A stretch of 58,597 nt of DNA from NCBI RefSeq assembly GCF_007003975.1, contig NZ_VFTC01000035.1:1-58597 (forward strand), given 5' to 3'. The notes below the pieces were generated by a model. That model searched no databases. It was not told where the DNA came from and saw only the letters and a list, made by a program, of their open reading frames with translations. Source of the DNA: Mesorhizobium sp. WSM4306. Its GTDB lineage: Bacteria; Pseudomonadota; Alphaproteobacteria; Rhizobiales; Rhizobiaceae. This document shows, piece after piece, positions 33,221 through 42,521 of the stretch; positions within the stretch are counted from its first letter, which is position 1, and each line of letters opens with the position of its first letter. The translations under genes were made by a program, and so were the position numbers.

Positions 33221-34138
33221 ATGCGTTTCAAAGGACTTGATCTAAATCTCCTCGTTGTGCTCGACGCACTCCTGACGGAGCGTAATCTCTCGGCGGCGGC
33301 ACGCAGGATTAACCTGAGTCAGCCCGCCATGAGTGCGGCCGTCGCCCGACTGCGCGATTATTTCCGCGATGAACTGTTTACGATAAGAGGTCGCGAAAGA
33401 TTTCTAACCCCGCGTGCGGCAGCATTTGCCCCCGCAGTTCGCGACGCTCTCCAGCACATCCAGTGCTCGATTATTTCTTCGGATCCGTTTGACCCAGCTC
33501 GAGCCGATCGCCTCTTCAGGATCATTCTTTCCGATTTCGTCACGCTCGTGTTTTTCGAAAAGCTTGTGGAGCGTATTTCACGGGAAGCCCCCGCCGTCAG
33601 CTTCGAACTGCTGCCTGTCGACGATAGCCCCGATGAGCTTCTCCGGCGCGGTGACGTCGATTTTCTAATTCTACCGGATATGTTCACGTCGAGTGTGCAT
33701 TCAAGCGTTGCGCTGTTTGACGAGAAGCTCGTGTGCGTAGGCTGTCCCACAAACAAGCAGCTGCCACAGCAGCTTACATTCGAGAGATACATGTCGATGA
33801 GGCACGTCGCGGTCAGGTTCGGGCGTACGATGAAGCCGTCTATCGAGGAATGGTTTTTGCTTGAGCATGGCCTTAAGAGACGTGTCGAGGTCGCCGTGCA
33901 GGGCTTCAGCATGATTCCACCTATGGTGTCCGGCACAGCTCGTATAGCGACCATGCCCTTACGGCTGGTCAGGCATTTCGAAAAAACGTTCCCCCTGCGG
34001 GTTATCGAACTTCCGCTGCCATTTCCCACATTCACCGAGACCCTCCAATGGCCGGCCCTCCACAATAGCGATCCGGCAAGCATCTGGATGCGGGAGATAA
34101 TGATACAGGAGGCATCTCGGATGGCTGCCCCGCTGTGA
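33221..34138 (+). CDS. nodD: NodD, LysR-family activator of nod genes
   Basis: 305 residues from ATG 33221; the frame is open from 33179 but those codons overlap the nod box, and NodD proteins start MRFKGLDLNLLVVLDALL. The N-terminal winged helix (NLSAAARRINLSQPAMSAAVARLR) is typical. The C-terminal part (ARIATMPLRLVRHFEKTFPLR) is the inducer-binding region. This is the only intact nodD in the window; fragments of three others lie at 30.5, 44.06 and 46.56 kb. It binds nod boxes and activates with host flavonoids. Confidence 0.96.
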   Translation: MRFKGLDLNLLVVLDALLTERNLSAAARRINLSQPAMSAAVARLRDYFRDELFTIRGRERFLTPRAAAFAPAVRDALQHIQCSIISSDPFDPARADRLFRIILSDFVTLVFFEKLVERISREAPAVSFELLPVDDSPDELLRRGDVDFLILPDMFTSSVHSSVALFDEKLVCVGCPTNKQLPQQLTFERYMSMRHVAVRFGRTMKPSIEEWFLLEHGLKRRVEVAVQGFSMIPPMVSGTARIATMPLRLVRHFEKTFPLRVIELPLPFPTFTETLQWPALHNSDPASIWMREIMIQEASRMAAPL

Positions 34139-34186
34139 ACCCACGGAAAATTCAGGCGCACCTATAGTCACTACTCCTGTCACCAT

Positions 34187-34990
34187 CTACTTTGACGACA
34201 ATAGCCCTCGCCGGATAAAGTCGATGCTGGCGGCAAGTGCGCCTGCGAGATCGTCCAGAGAATGGACTTCCTCGACCAGCTCGAATGAGAAAGGTCCCGC
34301 GTAGCCGCCATCCAGCAGCGCCTGAATCTGGCTGCCATTGTCGGAACCTGCAAGAAAGCGATCGGGGTAAATCCAGAAGGTCGGGTCGTTTACGCTTGAA
34401 ATGTGCACCAGGCCGGTAAGCTCGCAGAACAGGCATGTCTCCCCGGCCAGGGTGTGGTGGAACGTGTCGTGCACGAGGCGAAAGACGGACTGGCCATCAA
34501 CCGCGGCAACGGCCTCGGCCGCTTCCTTCTTTGATCGAAGCGAGCAGGTTCGGAAACCCAGCGGCTCGATGAGACCGATCAGACCCCGCGACTGGAGGAT
34601 TGGCTTGATCTCGTTTAGAGCGAAACGAAGATTGTCCTGGCGCTCGCTATTGGTGGGCCACGAGCTGCGGTTGGCCGGCACCAACACGAGCGTCTCCGCC
34701 CCGCACGCCGTCGCATAATCGGCGAGGTTGCTTGCCTCGGCCTGACGCGTTGGAGTCCAGTCGTTGAACCGCTGCAAGGCGTTGACAGAGATGATCGTGA
34801 CGCCCGCTTCGGTAGCGGCCAACCGAACGTCCGCAGCCGGAATGCCGCGTGCGACAGGATTGCTGAAATGAGGGTAACGGATTTGGACGTCGGTCAGGCC
34901 TTGGTCACGGGCAAGCGCGAAAAGCGCACTGACGTCAAGGCGGGGCGCCGCCATGTGATCGAGTGCAAAGCGGGGCGATACCTGGCGCAT
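34187..34990 (-). CDS. Sugar phosphate isomerase/epimerase-like TIM-barrel protein
   Basis: 267 residues from ATG 34990 (AAGGAAAG lies 6-13 bp upstream; a longer frame starts at 35068). The xylose-isomerase-like TIM barrel (IolE/IolI type) is suggested by VQIRYPHFSN, GVTIISVNALQRFNDW, GAETLVLVPANRSSW, GLIEPLGFRTCSLRSK, FRLVHDTFHHTLAGE (metal-binding Asp/His) and GSQIQALLDGGYAGPFSFELVEEVH. Such enzymes act on inositols or keto-sugars. It lies immediately downstream of fixV with a palindromic operator module between, so it is probably regulated by FixV and might make or remove its ligand (inference). Confidence 0.82.
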   Translation of the reverse strand: MRQVSPRFALDHMAAPRLDVSALFALARDQGLTDVQIRYPHFSNPVARGIPAADVRLAATEAGVTIISVNALQRFNDWTPTRQAEASNLADYATACGAETLVLVPANRSSWPTNSERQDNLRFALNEIKPILQSRGLIGLIEPLGFRTCSLRSKKEAAEAVAAVDGQSVFRLVHDTFHHTLAGETCLFCELTGLVHISSVNDPTFWIYPDRFLAGSDNGSQIQALLDGGYAGPFSFELVEEVHSLDDLAGALAASIDFIRRGLLSSK

Positions 34991-35087
34991 TGCTTGACTT
35001 TCCTTCCATGAAGCGCGGCTGCCATTTCGGCATCCGGCTTCTTTCAAGACGGAACCACGCCGGTTCACAGATCGGACAGAGACGGCC

Positions 35088-35152
35088 GAGTCAATCGAGC
35101 TTTCCTTTCATCGGTGAAAGGAAAATGGGCGCTCATGATAGAAATCCATCAA
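35088..35152 (-). promoter_or_regulatory. Putative FixV operator/promoter module of the sugar isomerase gene
   Basis: Palindrome 1 at 35101-35124 has perfect 10-bp arms TTTCCTTTCA / TGAAAGGAAA around TCGG. Palindrome 2 at 35135-35152 (ATGATAGAAATCCATCAA) matches the perfect nifA-upstream palindrome at 15 of 18 bases. The centres are 31 bp apart. GAGTCAATCGAGCT (giving TTGACT on the minus strand) is identical in both modules. Confidence 0.65.
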
Positions 35153-35154
35153 GG

Positions 35155-36216
35155 TCAAATATTTTCCGGAAGATAAATGTCGAACGGCAGAAATGTCTGC
35201 CCCGGGCTCTCCGCGACGCCGGCTTTGATGGCCCGCTCCATTGCCATTATCAGCTCCTGGCAAAGTCGGCGCATTGGCGTGCCGACCGCCATCGTCAAGA
35301 TGTCATCCGCAAGCGCCCCACGTGACTGCGGCGTCATTTCACTCACGATCGCGACGAGATCCTGACCGCTCCCCTCTTCTCGGAGCGCGGAAATTGCCCC
35401 CTCTATCCCCCCGCCGGCCATATAGAAGCCGACGAGCTCTGGTTCCCGCTGCATAAGATCCAGCAATTTTTCGTAAGTGAGCTGCCGTTCATCAAGGTTC
35501 ACGAGCGCATCAAGCACCTCGAATTTTGGCGCGTTCTCACGAAAATACGCACGAAAGGCCGTTTCCCGCGTCGCATGCGCCTGGAAGCGATGGCTTCCGA
35601 CAAACACCGCCACCTTGCCGGGCCGTTTTGCGGCCTTGGAAAACACCCAAGCGGCAGTCCGTCCGACCTTGCTGTTGTTGAGGCCGATGTAGCCCTCGCG
35701 CACGCCATCGGCGAAGTCGGATAGCAGCGAAAATACCGGGATACCTTTCGCCTTGAGCTCCTCGACTGATGCTGTGATTTTCGGGTGATCGGCCGCCACC
35801 ATGGCGATCGCCTGGCAGCGGCTCCCAAGGTCCTTAAGAAGCGGGAGCAGGTCACGCGGCAAATGTGACTGCGCGAACTCGATGATCGGAAGGCCGTGGA
35901 AGGATTTAGCCATACTGACCGACTCTTCGATCTTGCGAGCGAAATCTTGGTAGAAATCGTGGGTAGGTTTTCTCAAGATGAAGCCCAGCTTGTAGTGCGG
36001 CAGGTGCTGCTGCAAGCGCTGTTTGATGAGACCGGCAGCATGATAGCCGATCGCGTGCGCGGCCGCATGGACCCGCTGGGCGGTCTCCTCTCGCACCGGA
36101 AGGCGGACGTTCAGAACCCGATCGACTGTTGCTACGCTGACTCCGGCTTCGCGGGCGAGATCGGCTATTGTGACGCGCTTTCCCCTAGCGATTCTGATCG
36201 GCCGGTCCTCCATCAT
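35155..36216 (-). CDS. fixV: FixV-type LacI-family transcription regulator
   Basis: 353 residues from ATG 36216 (GGGAGCG upstream); a longer frame starts at 36309. The LacI headpiece is RVTIADLAREAGVSVATVDRVLNVRLPV, followed by a periplasmic-binding-protein-like core (YKLGFILRKPTHDFYQDFARKI, FADGVREGYIGLNNSKVGRTAAWVFSKA, KVAVFVGSHRFQAHATRETAF). In M. loti R7A a LacI/GalR regulator FixV activates nifA2, possibly in response to an inositol derivative (from memory). The adjacent sugar isomerase gene and the operator module shared with nifA support this identity, although nifA is now about 7 kb away. Confidence 0.82.
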   Translation of the reverse strand: MMEDRPIRIARGKRVTIADLAREAGVSVATVDRVLNVRLPVREETAQRVHAAAHAIGYHAAGLIKQRLQQHLPHYKLGFILRKPTHDFYQDFARKIEESVSMAKSFHGLPIIEFAQSHLPRDLLPLLKDLGSRCQAIAMVAADHPKITASVEELKAKGIPVFSLLSDFADGVREGYIGLNNSKVGRTAAWVFSKAAKRPGKVAVFVGSHRFQAHATRETAFRAYFRENAPKFEVLDALVNLDERQLTYEKLLDLMQREPELVGFYMAGGGIEGAISALREEGSGQDLVAIVSEMTPQSRGALADDILTMAVGTPMRRLCQELIMAMERAIKAGVAESPGQTFLPFDIYLPENI

Positions 36217-36491
36217 CCGGTGCGCTCCCGCGACGGCTTGGGGCGGCAAGCTGAAATAGTTCCCCCACCCCGCGGATAGCGCATTCGACGAACAGCGCTC
36301 CATGCGCACCCAGATGAGTCTCCGTGAACCGTTCGTTTGCTTAGGGGCTTCATGGTGTTGTATTACTCACTGCGTTAGTACTCTATTTCCAGCGCTCTTT
36401 GGAGGCTGGCAATTCGACTGTTGTGTCAAGGCCGCTACTTACACGTCGCGCTGTTGCGATCTTGCTTGCGGGGAGCCAGTTTGATGTAACC

Positions 36492-37778
36492 CTAACCGCG
36501 GAAAGCGGTTTCCATCCGTGACTGGTCCAATTCGCCTTCCCAGCGAGCGACAACGAGCGATGCCACCGCATTACCGACTAAATTCGTCAGCGCGCGGCAT
36601 TCCGACATGAAGCGGTCCACGCCAAGAATTAGAGCCATTCCGGCAACGGGAACACTCGGCACGACAGAGAGAGTAGCGGCCAATGTGATGAAGCCGGCGC
36701 CGGTGACGCCTGCCGCACCCTTCGAGGAAAGCATCGCAATTAGCAGCAGGAGGATCTGATCGGCAATTGACAAATCTGTGTTCGTCGCCTGGGCGATGAA
36801 GAGGGCGGCGATCGTCATGTAGATATTGGTACCGTCCAGATTGAATGAGTATCCAGTAGGGATGACGAGACTTACGACCGAACGGGCGGCGCCGGCCTTC
36901 TCCATCTTCTCCATTAGCGAGGGCAGCGCGGCCTCCGAGGAGGACGTTGCCAGGACAAGCAGCAGCTCGTCCTTGATGTAGCGGACGAGAGAAAAGATCG
37001 AGAAGCCGTTGTAGCGGCAGACCGCGCCGAGAACCCCGAACACGAAGAGGAAGGCGGTAAGATAGAACGTCGCGACCAGTATCGCGAGGTTGGCCACCGA
37101 ACCGATTCCGTATTTGCCGATCGTAAAGGCCATTGCGCCGAAGGCGCCGATGGGTGCAGCCTTCATCAGAATGCCGACGAGCTTAAAAATGGGGGCGGTA
37201 AGCGCCTGGAGAAAGGTAACGACCGGCCTGCTCGTCTCTCCGGTCATCGCCAAAGCAATGCCGAACAGGACCGAGAAGAACAGGACTTGCAGGATGTCGC
37301 CTTCCGCGAAGGCACTGGCAATCGTTGACGGGATGATGTTCATCAGGAAGCTGGTCACGGACTGCTCGTGAGCCGTGGCCACATAGCCCTTAACGGCTTG
37401 GACATCGAGCGAGGCCGGATCGATGTTGAGGCCGGCGCCAGGTTGAACGATATTCGCGACAATCAGTCCGACAACGAGTGCAAGTGTCGAGAAGGTGAGG
37501 AAATAAACCATCGCCTTGGCGGCAACTCGGCCGACCTTCTGCAGATCGCTCATGCCGGCAATGCCGGTCGCAATTGTCAGGAAGATGACAGGTGCGATAA
37601 TCATCTTGACGACTTTGATGAAGGCATCGCCGAGCGGCTTCAGGCTCTGGCCGGTTTCCGGATAGAGGTAGCCAATTGCGGCTCCCAGGACTATGGCGGC
37701 AAGCACCTGCACGTAGGTCCGGGCAAAATGGGGCTTGCGGGGCGCTGCGATCGCGCGGGGGACTCTTGGAACCAACAC
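36492..37778 (-). CDS. dctA: DctA, C4-dicarboxylate:cation symporter
   Basis: 428 residues, inner-membrane symporter of the DAACS family which imports malate, succinate and fumarate, the carbon source of bacteroids. Family blocks: KMIIAPVIFLTIATGIAGM, SSSEAALPSLMEKMEK (hairpin 1), FNLDGTNIYMTIAALFIAQATNTDLS, GAAGVTGAGFITLAATL (hairpin 2) and LILGVDRFMSECRALTNLVGNAVA. No dctBD pair is next to it. The sigma-54 promoter upstream could be used by NifA or by a DctD elsewhere. Confidence 0.95.
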   Translation of the reverse strand: MLVPRVPRAIAAPRKPHFARTYVQVLAAIVLGAAIGYLYPETGQSLKPLGDAFIKVVKMIIAPVIFLTIATGIAGMSDLQKVGRVAAKAMVYFLTFSTLALVVGLIVANIVQPGAGLNIDPASLDVQAVKGYVATAHEQSVTSFLMNIIPSTIASAFAEGDILQVLFFSVLFGIALAMTGETSRPVVTFLQALTAPIFKLVGILMKAAPIGAFGAMAFTIGKYGIGSVANLAILVATFYLTAFLFVFGVLGAVCRYNGFSIFSLVRYIKDELLLVLATSSSEAALPSLMEKMEKAGAARSVVSLVIPTGYSFNLDGTNIYMTIAALFIAQATNTDLSIADQILLLLIAMLSSKGAAGVTGAGFITLAATLSVVPSVPVAGMALILGVDRFMSECRALTNLVGNAVASLVVARWEGELDQSRMETAFRG

Positions 37779-37862
37779 CGTTTCTCTCTCCCTGACCGGA
37801 TCGGGGTGGGGGCTCCTCCTTCTCCCATGCTGCGCTCCGGTCGAGCGCTGCTGTCATCTCGG

Positions 37863-37878
37863 AGCAAGCGCCGTGCCA
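37863..37878 (-). promoter_or_regulatory. Sigma-54 promoter of dctA
   Basis: The minus strand reads TGGCACGGCGCTTGCT, a perfect match to TGGCAC-N5-TTGCT, 85 bp before dctA. The best upstream NifA-like site is imperfect (TGT-N10-ACG at 38094-38109); DctD sites are not excluded. Confidence 0.8.
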
Positions 37879-38167
37879 ACTGGAGGCCTGTCCCGTCCAG
37901 CGAGATTGGTGCGGGTTGCGCACTGGAACCCTCCACCTTTGCCGGAATTTGCACTCAAGGCTCGCCAAAGATCGCGTCTGAAGAAGTGCTTCGCCAGAGA
38001 GGGAATTGACCAGGTCGCCTTGCGGCCGTGTCTTTGATGTCTGCCGCAGATCGACTGCCGGCCGATATCTCTGTCGTCTTGGTGACTTTGGTTTGTCAGT
38101 TTTGCGACGGAATGCGCGCAAACTGCAGGATATCCTACACGCCCATCAGAGCACGCGGTACAAGCGA

Positions 38168-38929
38168 TTAAGCGTAGGAGCGCATTGAATCTCCGAGGTC
38201 AAAAAATCTTGAATAAGGTCCCCGTGCGAAGTGAATCCGCAACTCGTCAAAGTTCTCCACCGTTTGATCCAGCGGTCGCGTTTCCTGGCGCTGCAGGATG
38301 GCGTTATCTGATGGCTCAAGCGCTGGAACGCCCAGGAAATCCCAAACCGCTCCCAGGCATTGGGCAGGTTCGTGAAGTAGGCTCTCGTATTCCATTACAA
38401 GCAGGTTGGTCGACGTGAAGGAGTCCATAACGCGAGCGTGAAAATCGTCGGCGGCTTTGAAATAAGCCTCACAGTCGGCGATTGACAACCTGACGCTCGG
38501 TGGCCGAGCGGTATCGTTGTCCCAGCTGAACTTCAGCCAGTGACCGCTTTCCCTGGCCTGCACAAAGGATCGGAGCGATTCCAATACGTTTCGGCGAACA
38601 ACAAGGATGACCTTGAGTGCTGGCCAACGAGCCAGTTCCGCAAAGAATGCGGGACGCTCGCGAAACTGAGGTTCATTGATCTTGCATCCAAGATGCGTCA
38701 CATTCTTGTAGTCGCGCATAGGGCAGCGCACATAGGCAAGCTCAAGAAGCTCGCGATCCGTGCCTAGCAGGCGATCAGTGCTGGGCCAATTGGGATCATA
38801 TTCGTTTAGCAACTCACCGTTACTCAAAACGGTCGGATGCTCGTTTAGCAATTCTTCTAAATAGTGTGTTCCGGTCCTTGGCATAGCAAGGATCACAAAA
38901 GGCTCAAGAGTTGCTTCGTTGTGGGTCAT
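38168..38929 (-). CDS. nodH: NodH sulfotransferase
   Basis: 253 residues from ATG 38929, chosen because known NodH proteins begin MTH...PFAILAM-RTGTHYLEEL; an upstream ATG at 38944 is possible. It transfers sulfate from PAPS to the reducing-end glucosamine of the Nod factor. The 5'-phosphosulfate loop is ILAMPRTGTHYLEELLNEHP. The stretches SNGELLNEYDPNWP, GCKINEPQFRERPAFFAELA, ILVVRRNVLESLRSFVQARE (3'-phosphate binding) and RQETRPLDQTVENF closely follow S. meliloti NodH. It lies downstream of nodJ on the same strand and probably belongs to the nodABCIJ transcription unit. Confidence 0.93.
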   Translation of the reverse strand: MTHNEATLEPFVILAMPRTGTHYLEELLNEHPTVLSNGELLNEYDPNWPSTDRLLGTDRELLELAYVRCPMRDYKNVTHLGCKINEPQFRERPAFFAELARWPALKVILVVRRNVLESLRSFVQARESGHWLKFSWDNDTARPPSVRLSIADCEAYFKAADDFHARVMDSFTSTNLLVMEYESLLHEPAQCLGAVWDFLGVPALEPSDNAILQRQETRPLDQTVENFDELRIHFARGPYSRFFDLGDSMRSYA

Positions 38930-39212
38930 TGCATGTGTATCCAACTAAATAATGGCCGCGACGGTCTGTGGACGCGCACAAGAAGCTTGGCTGCTATCGA
39001 TTGAACGCTCCGGGTGGGTCCGCGCCTCACCATCCAGCCTGTTCTTCGAGGTGTGGTCGCGAAGCTGGGCGGGTGCCTGCAGCGGCTGGGTGGCGCCCGG
39101 CTTCGGCGTTGTACCACTCGCGATTCCTAGCATACGCATGCCTCCGGGCCGCTGTGGGCAGTTTGCATCCGGCATTGCGGACCTCCTTCTGGTTAATGGG
39201 TGTAAGCAAGCG
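38930..39212. other. Gap between nodJ and nodH
   Basis: About 280 bp with short frames on both strands and no recognised gene or nod box. Confidence 0.4.
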
Positions 39213-40001
39213 TCAACGCATTAGTCGTCGATGAAACAGTCCAGCCGACAGAAAAAAAGGCAATACAGCGAACATGCAAAGTGCGCCTATATGCAGCCCT
39301 ACATTGTCGCCCAGGCGGCCGAGCATCACCGGACGGATTAGCTCGATAGAATTCGCCAGGGGCGAGAAGGCCGCAATCTGCTGAAACACTCCTGGCAATT
39401 GGCCGACTGGAAAAACCGCGCCCGAAAGGAACAGCATGGGTGTGATGACAAGCGTCTGATAGAAAATAAAATAGTGATAACTGGGCGCGAGCGCGATGAC
39501 GAGCATGGCCAGGCTCGCAAAGGCGAATCCGGTGAGAGCGACGACCGGTAGCACGTAGAGAACCGACGTCCACGCGGCATAACCTAGCGCGGCCGCAACA
39601 ATCGCAATTGTCGTACCGGCCAGAAAAGCCTTTGTGGCTGCCCAGGTCAATTCACCGAGAACGATGTCGCCGAGGGTAAGTTGTGTGTGCAGGATTGCTT
39701 CCCAAGTGCCCTGATCGCGCATTCGACCGAAAACCGCGTAAATTGTTTCGAAGGTTGATGCTGTCATCGCGCTCGTCGCAACCATGCCGGCTGCCAGAAA
39801 GGCGATGTAGGATGCACCTTCGATGCGGCCTACCAACAGTCCAAGGCCAGTGCCGAGCCCGAAAAGGTAAATCATCGGATCAGCAAGGGTGCCGAGCATT
39901 GAAGCAAATGCCACCTTCTTCCATGCCAGATGATTGCGGCGCCACACCGCCATCCAGTTCCAGGCGTTGGCGGGTAGAGCGGCCGCAAAACGTTCACCCA
40001 T
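39213..40001 (-). CDS. nodJ: NodJ, ABC-2 type permease for Nod-factor export
   Basis: 262 residues with about six membrane segments. It has the NodJ opening NWMAVWRRNHLAWKKVAFASMLGTLADPMIYLFGLGTGLG and blocks GRMRDQGTWEAILHTQLTLGDIVLGEL and TPMLFLSGAVFPVGQLP. It forms with NodI the exporter for lipochitooligosaccharides. It begins three bases after nodI. Confidence 0.95.
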   Translation of the reverse strand: MGERFAAALPANAWNWMAVWRRNHLAWKKVAFASMLGTLADPMIYLFGLGTGLGLLVGRIEGASYIAFLAAGMVATSAMTASTFETIYAVFGRMRDQGTWEAILHTQLTLGDIVLGELTWAATKAFLAGTTIAIVAAALGYAAWTSVLYVLPVVALTGFAFASLAMLVIALAPSYHYFIFYQTLVITPMLFLSGAVFPVGQLPGVFQQIAAFSPLANSIELIRPVMLGRLGDNVGLHIGALCMFAVLPFFLSAGLFHRRLMR

Positions 40002-40004
40002 TGC

Positions 40005-40919
40005 TCACTTCTCCATCTCACGTCCGGTTAACCGCAAGAAAACGTCCTCCAGACTGGGTGGACGCTCTAGAATACGCAGACCCGCTCGACCGCGAAGCTG
40101 GATGCGCACATCCTCCGGCTCAGGCGCATAGCAAAAGAGCGTCTCGCCGCTTACCTCGACACGCTGAACGTACGGTCTGATCAGCGAAATCAGCTCCTGT
40201 GGATTACCGCCGAAGATCTCGATCACGTTGCACCCAATGTACTCGTCGATCAGCGCATGAGGACTGCCCTCGGCGATCTTGCGTCCCCGCTCGAGAACAC
40301 ACAGCCGATCACAAAGCCGCTCAGCCTCTTCCATGAAATGGGTGGTCAAAATGATCGTTTTTCCGCTCGCCAGCAGGAAACGAAGTCGCTCCCAGATCAG
40401 ATGGCGGGCATGCGGGTCGAGGCCGGTCGTGGGCTCATCCATCACAAGCAACTGGGGGTCGTTGATCAGAGCACGTGCCAGCGTCAGGCGCCGCTTCATC
40501 CCGCCGGATAGCAGGCCGACACGTGAATCCGCCTTGCTCTCAAGGCGAGCGAACTCGAGCAGCCGTGGGATGACGGCGTTGATCTCTCTTGTACTCATGC
40601 CGAAGTAGCGCCCGAACACCAACAGGTTCTCACGTACCGTAAATTCCAGGTCGAGATTGTCGAACTGCGGGACCACGCCTATGCCCTTGCGGGCCAAGCG
40701 GCTGCGTGCCGGCACTGGTAGACCGAGGACTGTTATATCACCCGCGTCAGGCCGGGTCATACCGAGGAGCATACGCGCAATCGTGCTCTTGCCTGCGCCG
40801 TTAGGCCCCAGCAGACCGAAGCACTCTCCCGATGCAACGGTGAAGGACAGCCCGTCCACAACGAGCTTGTTTCCGAATAATTTGGTTACGCCGGTAAGGT
40901 CGATTGCTACATTGGACAT
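40005..40919 (-). CDS. nodI: NodI, ABC-transporter ATPase for Nod-factor export
   Basis: 304 residues. Walker A GPNGAGKST, Q-loop VVPQFDN, signature LSGGMKRRL, Walker B LLVMDEPTTGLDP and H-loop TTHFM are all intact. It drives the NodJ permease. It lies 260 bp after nodC. Confidence 0.96.
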   Translation of the reverse strand: MSNVAIDLTGVTKLFGNKLVVDGLSFTVASGECFGLLGPNGAGKSTIARMLLGMTRPDAGDITVLGLPVPARSRLARKGIGVVPQFDNLDLEFTVRENLLVFGRYFGMSTREINAVIPRLLEFARLESKADSRVGLLSGGMKRRLTLARALINDPQLLVMDEPTTGLDPHARHLIWERLRFLLASGKTIILTTHFMEEAERLCDRLCVLERGRKIAEGSPHALIDEYIGCNVIEIFGGNPQELISLIRPYVQRVEVSGETLFCYAPEPEDVRIQLRGRAGLRILERPPSLEDVFLRLTGREMEK

Positions 40920-41180
40920 GCGTCTATCTCAAGCGGAATGAGTCCGATTGGCCACCGGCAGCTTACTTGCGAATTCTGGTTCAGAGCAGGCCACCGCCTT
41001 GAGATGACACCTTTGGAAAGTCGCGGCCGGAGCGACGTGTGTATCGCTTCCGCCAAAGAATAACGTCAAGATGCCACGTGTCGCTTCCACATAGTCCCCG
41101 TTCTGACCATAGGTAACTCGACAAGCTTCACCCCGTGTCGACTGACACAACTTACTCGGTCACTCGGCGCTGCAAGGCCG
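40920..41180. other. Gap between nodC and nodI
   Basis: About 260 bp without a recognised gene. No nod box, so nodI and nodJ are presumably expressed by read-through from nodABC. Confidence 0.4.
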
Positions 41181-42506
41181 TCAGACTTCACTAGCTGTGA
41201 GCGAAAGATCTGCAGTATGAAGTGACTCCGCAATTCCAGAATTGCCCGCAGCATTTGCTCCGCCAAGCGGCATCGCGCTTGTGATTTCCTTTGTGCTGCT
41301 GTTGGGCAGGGGAACACTTTTACGCGACAGCCAATCGCTATTGCTCAATGTACACAGGGCGTAAGCCTTCAAGGGGATCAACAGGAATATCCTGATTAAC
41401 GCGTGCATTGAATAGCCGATGAATCGAAGCTGCCGAGTGCGGAAAGATAACACCGTAGATCTGATTATGGTCATCGTGACAATAGCCAGCACCGTCCACC
41501 AATTTACTGTATGTGAAAATAGTAACTCACCGAGCGCCGTTACTACCGCGATGCCGAGCAACAATGGGCCGAGATTCTCTCCCATCACATCCAAAGTTAG
41601 ATAGCGATCCAGGCCACGCAGTAGACCTCGCGCAAGCATCGTGTCCCGGAAAGTGCTTCGTGCCCAGCGGAGTTGTTGGCGCAAATAAGGTCCCATCTTG
41701 TCCGGAACGACTGTCGCCGCGACGGCACCTGGAACGTACTCGGTTCGAAAGCCTGCTTTCAGCATGAGGATCGTAAGATGACGGTCTTCACCGAAGTCGC
41801 TTGGTTTCCCCCTGAACAGCTGCGTCTCGTATTGATCCAGCAGAGAAAGGAGACAAGACCGGCGGTACATTGCACATGGGCCGCAGCAGCACATGACCGC
41901 ACCAAAGCGACCTTGCGCCGCGCGCTCCTCATTGCAAGCCAGCCAGTATTCCATATCGATCAATCGGGTCAACCAAGTGTCGCTGCGGTTGTATGCCGTC
42001 AGCTGGCCCATGGCCGCTCCGACCATGGAATCCCGCATTTTTACTGCAAGCTTCGTGATGACGTCGGACGCAAGTGTCGTGTCAGAGTCGACGCTGAGCA
42101 CGAAATCTCCAGATGAGCGGCGGATGGCGGCGATCTGCGCCTTGCGTTTGCCAACATTTTCGCGGAGCAGAATGAAATTGAATCTCGGGTCGCCCTCGTA
42201 GGCGTGATGTACCGGGATGACGGCATTACGATTTCCAGAACCGTCGTCAACCAGATAGACCTGAAATGTTCCGGAGTAATCTTGATTTGCAATGGAAGCT
42301 AAACACGCCGCGAGTGTGCGCGGGTCCTCATTGTAGCAGGGGATAATGACATCCACGCTCGGCCAACGGTCGGATCCGAACAAGCTTTCCGACGGCGGCG
42401 TAACATTTTCCGGTTGGGAGTAGACCGCTTGCATGCCTCTGTAAACAGTCGAGAGCACCGCATAAGACGAAACGGCAACAGTACTGGCTGTGGTGAGAAG
42501 GTCCAT
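41181..42506 (-). CDS. nodC: NodC, chitin oligosaccharide synthase
   Basis: 441-residue membrane GT2 glycosyltransferase which polymerises UDP-GlcNAc into the Nod-factor backbone. N-terminal anchor, then VDVIIPCYNEDPRTLAACLASI, acceptor/metal motif VDSDTTLASD, and the processivity motif QQLRWARS. Several hydrophobic segments follow near the C-terminus. It lies 15 bp after nodB. Confidence 0.97.
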   Translation of the reverse strand: MDLLTTASTVAVSSYAVLSTVYRGMQAVYSQPENVTPPSESLFGSDRWPSVDVIIPCYNEDPRTLAACLASIANQDYSGTFQVYLVDDGSGNRNAVIPVHHAYEGDPRFNFILLRENVGKRKAQIAAIRRSSGDFVLSVDSDTTLASDVITKLAVKMRDSMVGAAMGQLTAYNRSDTWLTRLIDMEYWLACNEERAAQGRFGAVMCCCGPCAMYRRSCLLSLLDQYETQLFRGKPSDFGEDRHLTILMLKAGFRTEYVPGAVAATVVPDKMGPYLRQQLRWARSTFRDTMLARGLLRGLDRYLTLDVMGENLGPLLLGIAVVTALGELLFSHTVNWWTVLAIVTMTIIRSTVLSFRTRQLRFIGYSMHALIRIFLLIPLKAYALCTLSNSDWLSRKSVPLPNSSTKEITSAMPLGGANAAGNSGIAESLHTADLSLTASEV

Positions 42507-42521
42507 AGGATCTCTGTTTGT

